Both the position numbers and the translations under genes were made by a program. A model generated the notes under the pieces. The model was not told the origin of the DNA. It worked only from the letters and a program-made list of their open reading frames with translations, and ran no database searches. Positions 9,563-18,500 of a DNA stretch of 64,000 bases are shown here, piece after piece. Positions within the stretch are counted from its first letter, which is position 1, and each line of letters starts with the position of its first letter. Source of the DNA: Tamlana sp. I1 (GTDB lineage: Bacteria > Bacteroidota > Bacteroidia > Flavobacteriales > Flavobacteriaceae); contig NZ_JACLAF010000005.1 in the NCBI RefSeq assembly GCF_015355625.1, forward strand, positions 124,001 to 188,000. Reading direction: 5' to 3'.

Positions 9563-10828
9563 ATGAGTGCGGAAAACAAAATATATTTTCCCAAAATAAG
9601 TGATATAAAGCAAGCTGCCGATACTATTAAAAAAGTATCGGCAGTTACTGCTTTAAGTCCTAGCCTAAGATATTCAAAACAATTTGATGCGAATATTCTT
9701 TTAAAGCGCGAAGACTTACAGCAAGTGCGCTCTTATAAAATTAGAGGGGCTTATAATAAAATAAGCTCGCTAACAAAAGAGCAGGCTAAAAACGGTGTGG
9801 TTTGTGCAAGTGCTGGAAATCATGCCCAGGGCGTAGCTTTGTCTTGTAAATTATTACAGATAAAAGGCACTATTTACATGCCGGCTCCTACACCAAACCA
9901 AAAGGTGGAGCAGGTTAAAATGTTTGGTGAAGATTTTATCGACATTCAACTTGTTGGCGATACTTTTGATGATGCCAATCATGCAGCCATGTTGGAATGT
10001 GAGCAATTAGGCAAAACATTTATACATCCGTTTAACGACCCAAAAGTTATTGAAGGTCAGGCCACCATTGCCTTAGAAATTCTAGAACAAACAGAAACGC
10101 CTATCGATTATGTGTTTATCGCAATTGGTGGTGGCGGATTAGCAGCTGGTTTGTCTACCGTTTTTAAAGCATTATCTCCAAACACAAAAATTATAGGTGT
10201 CGAGCCGGAAGGCGCACCATCTATGACGGTTTCTATTCAAAATAATAGAAATACCGAATTAGAACATATTGAAAAATTTATTGATGGCGCCGCAGTAAAA
10301 CGTGTGGGCGATTTAACTTTTGCCATCTGTAAAGAAAATCTTGATGCCACTGTAACCGTGCCAGAAGGCAAAGTTTGCGAAACCATTTTAGAGCTTTATA
10401 ATAAAGATGCCATTGTGGTAGAACCTGCAGGCGCATTAAGTATTTCGGCATTAGATTTTTATGCTGAAGACATTAAAGGTAAAAACGTGGTGTGTGTGGT
10501 AAGCGGTAGTAATAATGATATTACCCGAACCCCAGAAATTAAAGAACGCGCCTTATTATACGCCAATTTAAAGCATTATTTTATTATTAATTTTCCGCAG
10601 CGCGCAGGAGCTTTAAAAGAATTTGTTGTCGATATTTTAGGTGAAAATGATGATATCACCTATTTTCAGTACGCTAAAAAAACCAATCGTGAAAACGGTT
10701 CGGCAGTGGTTGGCGTGCAATTAAAATCGGCATCAGATTTAGAACCACTTATTACAAAAATGAAGCAGCGTAATTTTTATGGCGATTATTTAAATGATAA
10801 GCCCGATTTATTTCAGTTCCTTGTTTAG
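9563..10828 (+). CDS. ilvA: Threonine dehydratase (biosynthetic)
   Basis: PLP enzyme that converts threonine to 2-ketobutyrate, the entry to isoleucine synthesis. The PLP lysine is in VRSYKIRGAYN (about residue 58). SAGNHAQGVALSC and the phosphate-binding GGGGLAAGLS follow. The C-terminus (about 335-421) is a single ACT-like regulatory domain (FPQRAGALKEFV), shorter than the double domain of E. coli IlvA (514 residues) and typical of the 400-420 residue form. It is the last gene of the ilv operon, and no clear terminator follows. Confidence 0.93.
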   Translation: MSAENKIYFPKISDIKQAADTIKKVSAVTALSPSLRYSKQFDANILLKREDLQQVRSYKIRGAYNKISSLTKEQAKNGVVCASAGNHAQGVALSCKLLQIKGTIYMPAPTPNQKVEQVKMFGEDFIDIQLVGDTFDDANHAAMLECEQLGKTFIHPFNDPKVIEGQATIALEILEQTETPIDYVFIAIGGGGLAAGLSTVFKALSPNTKIIGVEPEGAPSMTVSIQNNRNTELEHIEKFIDGAAVKRVGDLTFAICKENLDATVTVPEGKVCETILELYNKDAIVVEPAGALSISALDFYAEDIKGKNVVCVVSGSNNDITRTPEIKERALLYANLKHYFIINFPQRAGALKEFVVDILGENDDITYFQYAKKTNRENGSAVVGVQLKSASDLEPLITKMKQRNFYGDYLNDKPDLFQFLV

Positions 10829-11281
10829 AATGGTTTTATTCCGGAATTTATAGTGTTCAAAATGCTTTTTAAAAGTCAATTTGAATATATAATTAATGGA
10901 AACTCAGCATTGTTAGTTTTGGATTGCTTTTTATGGCCTATCGAAAATTTATCGTAAAATTTGAAGTGAAAACACCGTAAAATTTCAGGTTGTTTGAGCT
11001 AAACTAATTTTTAAATTTGCTTCTAATTATTATGGCGAGTTTCTGAAATTTAGGTGTCGAGCGAAAAATTTAGATAAAGGTTCGTAAGCCTAGATTTTTT
11101 TGGTTCGTTTTTTCATCAATGGAAAAAATGAACAACATTAGTTAGAACGAGAATTCTCCGAAATCGTTTTCGTTTCAATCCTTCAAATTATCAAAGGTTT
11201 ATCTGTTAGTTTTAGGTTATATTTCTTTACTTTGAGGTAAATTGTAATTAGTTTTATTTCTTAAAAATGTTATAAGATTTG
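10829..11281. other. Non-coding spacer with a multi-hairpin element
   Basis: No supported gene lies in this 450-base stretch. A structured segment runs from about 10971 to 11135. ACACCGTAAAATTTCAG (from about 10970) pairs with CTGAAATTTAGGTGT (ending about 11057). Later GTTCGTTTTTTC and GGAAAAAATGAAC (11103-11133) form a second hairpin. I recall similar sequence as a dispersed flavobacterial repeat, but only one copy is present here, so repeat status is unproven. Confidence 0.4.
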
Positions 11282-11321
11282 GATGCAATTTCAAGAAGCT
11301 ACTAACAACAAACAAAACACT

Positions 11322-12914
11322 ATGAAAACTGCTTTTCAAGAAATACCCGAAGCATATAAAATAAAACAGCTTTTACATCAATCTACTTACCTTGTAAATG
11401 GCGAATTAAAAAGCTGGGAAGGTGAGACGGCTGAGGTTTACTCAACCATATCTTCCACTGCAGAATATAAACAAACGCTTTTAGGAACCATTCCGCAGTT
11501 AGGCGAAAAAGAAGCTTTAGAAGTGCTTGATTCAGCTACTTCTGCTTACGATAATGGTAAAGGTTTATGGCCTACTATGAAAGTGGCCGACCGTATTGCA
11601 TGCATGGAAACTTTTGTGGAACAAATGAAAACCAAGCGTGAAGAAGTTGTAAAACTTTTAATGTGGGAAATTGGGAAGAATTTGCCAGATTCTGAAAAGG
11701 AATTTGATAGAACAGTCGATTATATTTACGATACGATTGAAGCCTACAAACAAATCGATAGAGACTCTGCTAAATTTGAAAAAAACTCTGGCGTTTACGC
11801 ACATATTCGTCGTGGCCCATTAGGAGTTGTTTTATGTTTAGGACCTTATAATTACCCTTTAAACGAAACCTTTGCGCTGTTAATTCCAGCATTAATTATG
11901 GGGAACCCTGTAATTTTTAAGCCTGCAAAGCACGGTGTTTTATTAATATCGCCGCTTTTAGAAGCGTTTCAAAGCAGTTTTCCAGAAGGCGTTGTAAATG
12001 TTATTTACGGTCGCGGTCGTGTTTTGGCTACACCAATCATGAAATCTGGAAAGATTGATGTGTTGTCTTTAATAGGAAACAGTAAGTCTGCAAACGCGCT
12101 TCAAGGTCAGCACCCAAAAGGGAACAGACTGCGTATGGTTTTAGGTTTAGAAGCTAAAAATCCAGCCATTGTTTTACCAGATGCCGATTTAGATTTAGCG
12201 GTTGAAGAATGTATCGCAGGAACCCTGTCTTTTAACGGACAACGTTGTACAGCGCTTAAAGTATTGTATGTTCACGAATCGGTGGTTGAAGAATTTAACA
12301 GACGATTTGCGTATAAAGTCGATCAGCTTAAATTTGGAAACCCTTGGGAAGAAGGCGTTAAATTAACACCGCTTCCAGAGGTTGAAAAACCTGCGTTTAT
12401 TCAAGAATTAATTGATGATGCTACAGCAAAAGGCGCAAAAGTAATTAATAAAAAAGGAGGTGAAACCAGCGAAAATTATATTTTTCCAGCCGTTTTATAT
12501 CCTGTAACAAAAGATATGCGTGTCTTTACTGAAGAGCAATTTGGTCCTGTAGTTCCTGTAATTTCTTTTTCAGATATTGAAGAGCCTTTGGATGATATGG
12601 CCGAATCTGATTACGGACAACAAGTAAGTTTGTTTGGGAAAAACATTCATACTTTATCACCGTTAATTGATACTTTAGTAAACTTAGTATGTCGTGTGAA
12701 TTTGAACAGTTCTTGCCAACGTGGTCCAGATGTGTATCCGTTTACAGGGCGTAAAGATTCTGCTTTTGGTACTTTAAGTGTGCATGATGCGCTGCGTTCT
12801 TTCTCAATAAGAACCTTTGTGGCTTCAAAAGACAACGAATATAATAATGCCATTTTAACTGAATTGTTAGAGAAGAAAACCTCTAACTTTATAAGTACCG
12901 ATTATATCTTGTAG
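11322..12914 (+). CDS. gapN: NADP-dependent glyceraldehyde-3-phosphate dehydrogenase (non-phosphorylating), GAPN-type
   Basis: Aldehyde dehydrogenase superfamily enzyme predicted to oxidise glyceraldehyde-3-phosphate to 3-phosphoglycerate, making NADPH. Landmarks are [18 protein letters not shown] (about residue 170), the catalytic Glu region [14 protein letters not shown], the catalytic Cys in [14 protein letters not shown] (about 305) and [13 protein letters not shown] 11322 (530 residues) is preferred over ATG 11283, because the extra 13 residues are polar, unlike family N-termini, and AACAAAACACT precedes the inner ATG. It stands alone between two long spacers. Substrate preference is inferred from similarity to plant and bacterial GAPN. 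Confidence 0.85.
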   Translation: MKTAFQEIPEAYKIKQLLHQSTYLVNGELKSWEGETAEVYSTISSTAEYKQTLLGTIPQLGEKEALEVLDSATSAYDNGKGLWPTMKVADRIACMETFVEQMKTKREEVVKLLMWEIGKNLPDSEKEFDRTVDYIYDTIEAYKQIDRDSAKFEKNSGVYAHIRRGPLGVVLCLGPYNYPLNETFALLIPALIMGNPVIFKPAKHGVLLISPLLEAFQSSFPEGVVNVIYGRGRVLATPIMKSGKIDVLSLIGNSKSANALQGQHPKGNRLRMVLGLEAKNPAIVLPDADLDLAVEECIAGTLSFNGQRCTALKVLYVHESVVEEFNRRFAYKVDQLKFGNPWEEGVKLTPLPEVEKPAFIQELIDDATAKGAKVINKKGGETSENYIFPAVLYPVTKDMRVFTEEQFGPVVPVISFSDIEEPLDDMAESDYGQQVSLFGKNIHTLSPLIDTLVNLVCRVNLNSSCQRGPDVYPFTGRKDSAFGTLSVHDALRSFSIRTFVASKDNEYNNAILTELLEKKTSNFISTDYIL

Positions 12915-13080
12915 AAATGATTAACGATTTTATTTATTATGATAAATAAAATGATAGTTCGGGGCGTTTTCAACAGGAAACGGCATCGATAAGAATTAAT
13001 GTAATCAGTATTTTTTTACATAGAAAACCGCTGAATAAAAAAATATAAACTAATTTTATAAAACCTTAAAATTTTATAAA

Positions 13081-13581
13081 ATGAACCAGTTTAAATTTTT
13101 ATTCAGCGTTTTTTGTTTAACCCTATTATTAAGTTGCGGTAACAAAGAAAAAAAGAAGTCAAATAGTGCTTTTGATACTAAAAGTGAAACGGTAGCCACA
13201 GATACTTCAATAAATACCGTTGAAATCACCGCCAGCGATGCCATGCAATTCAATACTAAAAAGATTGTTGTTCAGGCAGATAAAAAAGTAAAACTTACTT
13301 TAACGCACACCGGTAAAATGGCAAAAAATGTGATGGGCCACAACTTTGTATTGCTTAAAAAAGGAGTCGATTTAGTCGCATTTGGTAATAAAGCATCAAC
13401 AGCTGTAGATTCAGAATACATTCCAGACGATGGTGACGACGTTATTGCGCACACTAAATTAATAGGCGGTGGCGAAAGCACAACTATAGAATTTGACGCT
13501 CCAGAACCTGGAACATACGATTTTTTATGCAGTTTTCCAGGGCATTTTGCCATCATGAAAGGCAAGTTTATTGTTGAATAA
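13081..13581 (+). CDS. Azurin-like blue copper lipoprotein
   Basis: Periplasmic electron-transfer cupredoxin anchored as a lipoprotein. The signal peptide ends at lipobox LLLSC (Cys 19), followed by a lysine-rich linker. The azurin domain spans about residues 45-166. The type-1 copper ligands are visible: His in MGHNFVL (about 89), then Cys, His and Met in CSFPGHFAIM (about 150-159). The Gly ligand next to the first His is less certain. It stands alone, with no cytochrome neighbour. The redox partner is unknown. Confidence 0.9.
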   Translation: MNQFKFLFSVFCLTLLLSCGNKEKKKSNSAFDTKSETVATDTSINTVEITASDAMQFNTKKIVVQADKKVKLTLTHTGKMAKNVMGHNFVLLKKGVDLVAFGNKASTAVDSEYIPDDGDDVIAHTKLIGGGESTTIEFDAPEPGTYDFLCSFPGHFAIMKGKFIVE

Positions 13582-13762
13582 GGCCTGATTTATGTCTTTT
13601 TTGTTGATAAGCAATTGTTAACCATAAGTAATCATTTAATAGAATTAAAAATTTGTTGAAATATTAAGATATTATTGCTTGTAAATCGGAGATATTAATA
13701 ATTTTTATAAAAATTAAATGATGAAAGTCAATTATATCCTGCAAAAGTTATAGTTTTACGGT

Positions 13763-13834
13763 ATGAAGATTTTAAAAAATAAAATACGTTGTTCTACACC
13801 CGGTTTGTCTGCACGCAGTCGTCGCAGATTCTAA
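13763..13834 (+). CDS. Arg-rich leader peptide of the arginine operon (candidate)
   Basis: A 23-codon open frame starts with ATG at 13763, ends ARSRRRF and then TAA. Five residues are Arg, four of them within the last six codons (CGC AGT CGT CGC AGA TTC). It lies 233 bases before the first gene of a 12-gene arginine/proline operon. Position and composition parallel the Ile/Val leader of the ilv operon in this window and suggest ribosome stalling on uncharged tRNA-Arg. The downstream attenuator is less clear than in ilv. Confidence 0.6.
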   Translation: MKILKNKIRCSTPGLSARSRRRF

Positions 13835-13972
13835 TACAATAAATTAGCATAAAACCCAAAAACGTAATTTTAATTTTTTTTCATAGTGTCCAAAAATAAT
13901 TTCATAGCATTTCAAAATAACGTTAATTTAGTAGAAGTTAACACTCATACTGTGCGCCGTACTTTTTTTCGT

Positions 13973-13999
13973 CGCCCGTAAGGGTGTGTTTCATTTTTT
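13973..13999 (+). terminator. Weak terminator-like hairpin in the arg operon leader
   Basis: CGCCC (13973-13977) pairs with GGGTG (13982-13986) around a GUAA tetraloop, and TGTTTCATTTTTT follows. The 3' arm GGGTGT (13982-13987) is also exactly complementary to ACACCC (13795-13800) inside the Arg leader frame, giving a possible long-range competing pair. The stem is only five base pairs, so confidence is limited. The rest of the 13582-14067 spacer shows no gene. Confidence 0.35.
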
Positions 14000-14067
14000 G
14001 AACTAGGTGTGTCCAGTTCAGCTATTAAAAAAAAGAGTAATAAATGACAAACAATATATACTAGGAA

Positions 14068-14715
14068 ATGAAGGTTGTAATAGCCGATAAGTCACATGTG
14101 AAATTCGCAGAAATCATCTGCGAAACCATTGCATCTTCCGCCGCCATAAGGGGTACGGGGATTGCTAGACGTTCCCCAGAATATATTGCTACTAAAATGG
14201 AAAATGGAAATGCAGTCATCGCCTTAGATCAAGGTAATTTCGCAGGATTTTGTTATATAGAAAAGTGGGGGCACGGTAAGTTTGTGGCCAATTCAGGCCT
14301 GATTGTGCATCCCGATTATAGAGGGATCGGATTAGCTAAGCTTATCAAGCATAAGGTTTTTGAACACTCTAGAGCAAAATTTCCAGACGCCAAAATTTTT
14401 AGTATTACCACAGGGTCTGCGGTTATGAAAATGAATAGCGACTTAGGTTATAAACCTGTGGTTTTTTCCGAGTTAACCGACGATCAAACCTTTTGGGATG
14501 GTTGTCAAACTTGTAAAAACTATGACGTTTTAACGCGAACAAACCGCAAGATGTGTTTGTGTACGGGTATGTTATACGACCCCCATGCGAAAGACAAAGA
14601 CATCAAGCCTATAAAAAATAGTGTGTTTGCCAGATTAAAACGAATTAAACGCGCTCTGTTTTTAAAATCTGAAAAGAATAACGATTCAGGGCAAACTAAC
14701 AATGACACAAATTAA
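14068..14715 (+). CDS. GNAT N-acyltransferase with Cys cluster, candidate first enzyme of arginine synthesis
   Basis: First gene of the arginine operon, 215 residues. The GNAT fold is shown by VNSGLIVHPDYRGIGLAKL-like residues 75-92, including the acyl-CoA loop RGIGLA. After the fold comes a cysteine cluster (C146, C149, C163, C165: CQTC and CLC), which could bind metal, and a basic C-terminal tail. No classical argA or argJ is visible in an otherwise complete operon, so this or the next gene probably acylates glutamate. Acetyl or succinyl as donor cannot be told from sequence. Confidence 0.75.
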   Translation: MKVVIADKSHVKFAEIICETIASSAAIRGTGIARRSPEYIATKMENGNAVIALDQGNFAGFCYIEKWGHGKFVANSGLIVHPDYRGIGLAKLIKHKVFEHSRAKFPDAKIFSITTGSAVMKMNSDLGYKPVVFSELTDDQTFWDGCQTCKNYDVLTRTNRKMCLCTGMLYDPHAKDKDIKPIKNSVFARLKRIKRALFLKSEKNNDSGQTNNDTN

Positions 14716-14716
14716 A

Positions 14717-15289
14717 ATGAATACATTACTAGATATCGATGCTGAAATCGATCAGCTTATAGAACAAGCTGAAGCCTTTTGCGAGAAAGAAGGTGTCGAA
14801 ATCAAATTGGTTTACAAACTTTCCAATAAATCATTAGAAATCATCTCCGAAAGATCTAAAGCACTGCCTACATTGTATTATGTAAGTGTAGAAATGCTTA
14901 AAAAACGTGCCGAAAACGGATGTTTTATCTTAAAGAAAGATGATGAAATTATTGGACACATCTTTGTTCATGAGCACCAAGTGAAAGAACATTTTGTATA
15001 TGAGCGCTCATCATTATGGGTGGATAGCACGTATAGAAATTGCAATTTAGGCTTGTTGTTAATGGCTAGAATGACCGAGTTTTTTAGTGAAACTTTTCTC
15101 ATTTCAATCGCGCAAACTCCTAAAGTACATCAGTATAATGAGTTGCTTGGTATGACCCATGTGACTTTATCAAAAATGTCGGCTCAACTTGTACAAGAGC
15201 TTGAGAAATTAGGGAAATTACGTGATGAATTGAATTATAGATATTATGTAAATGCCTGTTTTGCTTCAGAAATAGGTCAGTTAAAATAG
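14717..15289 (+). CDS. Second GNAT-family acyltransferase in the arginine operon
   Basis: A 190-residue protein with a GNAT-like core (residues about 65-150: GCFILKKDDEIIGHIFVHEH, then LWVDSTYRNCNLGLLLMARM with a weak acyl-CoA loop). I chose ATG 14717, just after the preceding stop. ATG 14702 would overlap the preceding gene by 14 bases. It lies 31 bases before argG. The acyl-CoA loop RNCNLGLL is poor compared with the canonical QxxGxG/A pattern, so it may be a partner or sensor of the first GNAT rather than a full enzyme. Confidence 0.7.
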   Translation: MNTLLDIDAEIDQLIEQAEAFCEKEGVEIKLVYKLSNKSLEIISERSKALPTLYYVSVEMLKKRAENGCFILKKDDEIIGHIFVHEHQVKEHFVYERSSLWVDSTYRNCNLGLLLMARMTEFFSETFLISIAQTPKVHQYNELLGMTHVTLSKMSAQLVQELEKLGKLRDELNYRYYVNACFASEIGQLK

Positions 15290-15320
15290 AATAGAAAATT
15301 AGTTATATAAATAGAGTAAA

Positions 15321-16499
15321 ATGAAAAAATTAGTAATAGCATACAGTGGTGGATTGGATACGTCATACTGTGCAGTAAGTTTATCAAAAGAATATGATGT
15401 GCACGCCGTAAGTGTAAACACCGGTGGTTTTACTAAAGAAGAAATTAGTCACATAGAAAGTAACGCCTACAAAATGGGTGTAACGACCTATAAAAATATT
15501 GATGCAGTAGCGACTTTTTATCAAAAAGTAGTGAAGTATTTAATTTTTGGAAATGTATTAAAAAATAACTCATACCCATTATCTGTAAGTGCTGAGCGTA
15601 TCATTCAAGCGATTGAAATTATTGAATACGCTAAAAGTATCGATGCCGAATATATTGCTCATGGTAGTACAGGTGCAGGAAACGATCAAGTACGTTTTGA
15701 TATGATTTTCCAAACTTTGGCACCAAATATCAAAATTATTACGCCAATTAGAGATGAGAAATTAACCAGACAACAAGAAATCGACTATTTGAAAGAAAAT
15801 GGTATCGATATGAACTGGGAAAAAGCAAAATATTCTATCAATAAAGGGCTTTGGGGAACTAGTGTTGGTGGTGCTGAAACCTTAACTTCAGAAAAACCAT
15901 TACCAAGCGAAGCTTATCCGTCTCAGTTAAAGCATACCGACGAAGAGAAAGTAAAATTAACTTTTGATAAAGGGGAGTTAACAGCTGTAAATGGCGTTGA
16001 AAACGATCCTGAAATTAATATTGAAGTATTAAATACTTTAGCATCGGTTTACGCAATTGGAAGAGATATTCACGTAGGTGATACGATAGTAGGTATTAAA
16101 GGACGTGTTGGTTTTGAAGCGGCTGCGGCATTAATTACTATTAAAGCTCACCATTTATTAGAAAAGCACACGCTTACAAAATGGCAGTTGCAACATAAAG
16201 AATATTTATCGAGTTTCTACGGTATGCATTTGCACGAAGGACAGTATTTAGATCCTGTAATGCGCAATATTGAAGCGTTTTTACAAAGCAGTCAAGATAA
16301 AGTAACAGGCGATGTGTTTGTAACTTTAAAACCGTATCACTTCTCTGTAGATGGTATTAAATCGAATCATGATTTAATGAGTGCGAAGTTTGGAAGTTAC
16401 GGTGAAGAAAACAAAGCTTGGACGGCTGACGATGCAAAAGGTTTCATTAAAATATTAGGGAATCAGAATAAAATTTATCAACAAGTAAATTCAAAATAA
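15321..16499 (+). CDS. argG: Argininosuccinate synthase
   Basis: Joins citrulline and aspartate with ATP. The N-terminal PP-loop AYSGGLDTSY (residues 7-16) is diagnostic. IAHGSTGAGNDQVRF follows near residue 112. The 392 residues are close to the usual 400. Its stop overlaps the argC start (TAATG), so the two are translationally coupled. Third gene of the arginine operon. Confidence 0.97.
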   Translation: MKKLVIAYSGGLDTSYCAVSLSKEYDVHAVSVNTGGFTKEEISHIESNAYKMGVTTYKNIDAVATFYQKVVKYLIFGNVLKNNSYPLSVSAERIIQAIEIIEYAKSIDAEYIAHGSTGAGNDQVRFDMIFQTLAPNIKIITPIRDEKLTRQQEIDYLKENGIDMNWEKAKYSINKGLWGTSVGGAETLTSEKPLPSEAYPSQLKHTDEEKVKLTFDKGELTAVNGVENDPEINIEVLNTLASVYAIGRDIHVGDTIVGIKGRVGFEAAAALITIKAHHLLEKHTLTKWQLQHKEYLSSFYGMHLHEGQYLDPVMRNIEAFLQSSQDKVTGDVFVTLKPYHFSVDGIKSNHDLMSAKFGSYGEENKAWTADDAKGFIKILGNQNKIYQQVNSK

Positions 16500-17476
16500 T
16501 GATTCAAGTTGGAATTGTAGGAGGCGCAGGTTATACGGCAGGAGAGTTAATTAGATTACTAATTAATCACCCCAATGCCGAAATTAACTTTGTCTTTAGT
16601 ACAAGTAATGCAGGAAACCCAATCAGTAAAATACATCAAGATTTAGTAGGGTCGTTAGATTTAAAATTTACCGATACCGTTAATGCAAATGTCGATGTGT
16701 TGTTTTTATGTTTAGGTCACGGAAATTCAGTGAAGTTTTTAGAAGCCAATACTTTTTCTGAAAACACCAAAATCATTGATTTAGGAAACGATTTTAGACT
16801 GGAAGCCGATAAAGTTTTTAAAGGAAAAACGTTTGTTTATGGTTTACCTGAATTGCAAAGAGAAGCGATAAAAACTGCAAATTATGTTGCAAATCCAGGC
16901 TGTTTTGCAACGGCGATTCAGTTGGCATTATTGCCATTGGCTGAAGCGAATTTGCTAAATAACGACGTGCATGTAAATGCCGTAACTGGTGCAACAGGTG
17001 CGGGAACCTCATTATCTCCAACCTCGCATTACGCGTGGCGCGATAATAATTTTTCGTATTACAAACCGTTTACGCATCAGCATTTAGGGGAAATTAACCA
17101 ATCGGTGAAACAATTACAAAATGGTTTTTCTTCGGAAATCCTTTTTATGCCAAACCGAGGGAATTTTTCTAGAGGGATTTTTGCAACGGTTTATACCGAT
17201 TTTGAAGGCACGCTTGAAGAAGCAAATGCATTATACAAAGCCTTTTATAAAGATGCTGAATTCACTTTTGTTTCGGACGATTTTTTACATCTAAAACAAG
17301 TAGTGAATACCAATAAATGTTTAATCCATTTGCATAAACACAACGGAAAACTTTTAGTTACAAGCATGATTGATAACCTTTTAAAAGGGGCGTCTGGACA
17401 AGCGGTTCAAAACATGAACTTAATGTTTGGTTTAGAAGAAACCACAGGATTAGGATTAAAAGCAACGTATTTTTAA
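16499..17476 (+). CDS. argC: N-acetyl-gamma-glutamyl-phosphate reductase (or N-succinyl form)
   Basis: NADPH-dependent reduction of acyl-glutamyl phosphate to the semialdehyde. The Rossmann motif GIVGGAGYTAGELIRLL starts at residue 5. The catalytic Cys is in VANPGCFATAIQL (about residue 137), and AVTGATGAGTSLSPTSHY and the His of PFTHQHLGEI follow. The 325 residues match the family. The start codon shares a base with the argG stop. A large repeat-filled spacer separates it from proC. Confidence 0.95.
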   Translation: MIQVGIVGGAGYTAGELIRLLINHPNAEINFVFSTSNAGNPISKIHQDLVGSLDLKFTDTVNANVDVLFLCLGHGNSVKFLEANTFSENTKIIDLGNDFRLEADKVFKGKTFVYGLPELQREAIKTANYVANPGCFATAIQLALLPLAEANLLNNDVHVNAVTGATGAGTSLSPTSHYAWRDNNFSYYKPFTHQHLGEINQSVKQLQNGFSSEILFMPNRGNFSRGIFATVYTDFEGTLEEANALYKAFYKDAEFTFVSDDFLHLKQVVNTNKCLIHLHKHNGKLLVTSMIDNLLKGASGQAVQNMNLMFGLEETTGLGLKATYF

Positions 17477-17481
17477 ATCCC

Positions 17482-17549
17482 CTTCTAACCTCCCCAAAGG
17501 GGAGGAACTCCGTATGAGTTCCCCTCCTTTGGAGGAGTTAGGGGAGGAG
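17482..17549. repeat. CCTCC/GGAGG cruciform repeat in the argC-proC spacer
   Basis: CTAACCTCCCC...GGGGAGGAACTC (left) and GAGTTCCCCTCC...GGAGTTAGGGGAGG (right) are inverted copies around CGTAT. Each arm is itself palindromic. Related single arms lie at 17669, 40759, 43216, 54369, 55127 and 55218. Confidence 0.75.
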
Positions 17550-17560
17550 CATAACAGTGG

Positions 17561-17649
17561 TGCGTTAGGGATAGTAGTGGAAAGCTTTTGGCGAGTATGC
17601 GCAGCGAGCCAAAACTTGTAACGGATAGCCCGACCCTTGGGTAACGCCC
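17561..17649 (+). repeat. Dispersed structured element, copy A
   Basis: The element begins TGCGTTAGGGAT.GTAGTGGAAAGC, has a variable stem (TTTTGGC...GCCAAAA) and ends GCCCGACCC...GGGTAACGCCC. Copies B, C and D (26493, 36684, 55014) share the same 5' and 3' blocks with different middle stems. All lie on the plus strand in spacers. It resembles in my memory the Rfam Flavo-1 motif, which has not been verified here. Confidence 0.6.
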
Positions 17650-17668
17650 AAAAAGTAATAGTATTAAT

Positions 17669-17697
17669 GTCCCTCTTTCGGAGGGGTTAGGGGAGGA
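17669..17697. repeat. GGAGG-type palindromic repeat just before proC
   Basis: TCCCTCTTTCGGAGGGGTTAGGGGAGG. Its last GGGAGG (17691-17696) lies seven bases before the proC ATG and so looks like a strong Shine-Dalgarno site, rare in this phylum. Confidence 0.65.
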
Positions 17698-17703
17698 AAA
17701 ATT

Positions 17704-18498
17704 ATGAAAATAGCCATTATTGGAACTGGAAATTTAGGCAGTTCGATTGCCAAAGGTTTAATTGGAAACAAGTCGTTTGAAACCCTGTATTTAAGCGATA
17801 AAAACACCACAAATGTAGATGCCTTTAGCAGTATTTCTAATGTTAATATAACGAATGACAACCTTTTAGCGGTAAAAGCATCTGAAATGGTTATTTTTGC
17901 ACTTCAGCCTAAACATATTACACAGGTTTTGGAAAGTGTGGCATCTGTAATTACAGAAAATCATACCGTTATTTCAGTAGCAGCAGGGGTTGAAATTTCT
18001 AGAATTGAAAGCATTTTAGGAAGCGATAAAAATATTATTCGTGTGATGCCAAATACGGCGATTTCGATTGGAAAATCGATGACTTGTATTGCAGCGAATG
18101 AAAAAGGACAGGCTAGAGTGGCCTTGGCTCAAGATGTTTTTAATCAATTGGGAACAACTTTGGTTATTCCTGAAGACCAAATTCAAGCGGCAACGGTTAT
18201 TTGTGCTAGTGGTATTGCCTTTTGGATGCGCTTGGTAAGAGCAACAACACAGGGTGCGATTCAACTAGGTTTCGAGGCGCACGAGGCTCATAAATTAGCT
18301 TTACAAACTTGCTTTGGCGCTGCAAGTTTACTAATAGAATCGGGAAAACATCCTGAGGAAGAAATAGATCGCGTAACCACACCAAGCGGTTGTACCATTG
18401 AAGGTTTAAATGAAATGGAACACCAAGGTTTAAGTTCGTCGCTTATTAAGGGGATTGTAGCCTCTTTTGAAAAAATTAACCAATTAAAAAACAATTAA
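17704..18498 (+). CDS. proC: Pyrroline-5-carboxylate reductase
   Basis: Last step of proline synthesis, NAD(P)H-dependent. The N-terminus MKIAIIGTGNLGSSIAKGL is the Rossmann dinucleotide-binding loop. The C-terminal signature region VTTPSGCTIEGLNEME (about residue 222) holds the conserved TTPGG/S-type motif of ProC. The 264 residues are typical. It lies inside the arginine operon, two bases before argD. Ectopic GGAGG from a repeat precedes its start. Confidence 0.95.
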   Translation: MKIAIIGTGNLGSSIAKGLIGNKSFETLYLSDKNTTNVDAFSSISNVNITNDNLLAVKASEMVIFALQPKHITQVLESVASVITENHTVISVAAGVEISRIESILGSDKNIIRVMPNTAISIGKSMTCIAANEKGQARVALAQDVFNQLGTTLVIPEDQIQAATVICASGIAFWMRLVRATTQGAIQLGFEAHEAHKLALQTCFGAASLLIESGKHPEEEIDRVTTPSGCTIEGLNEMEHQGLSSSLIKGIVASFEKINQLKNN

Positions 18499-18500
18499 TT

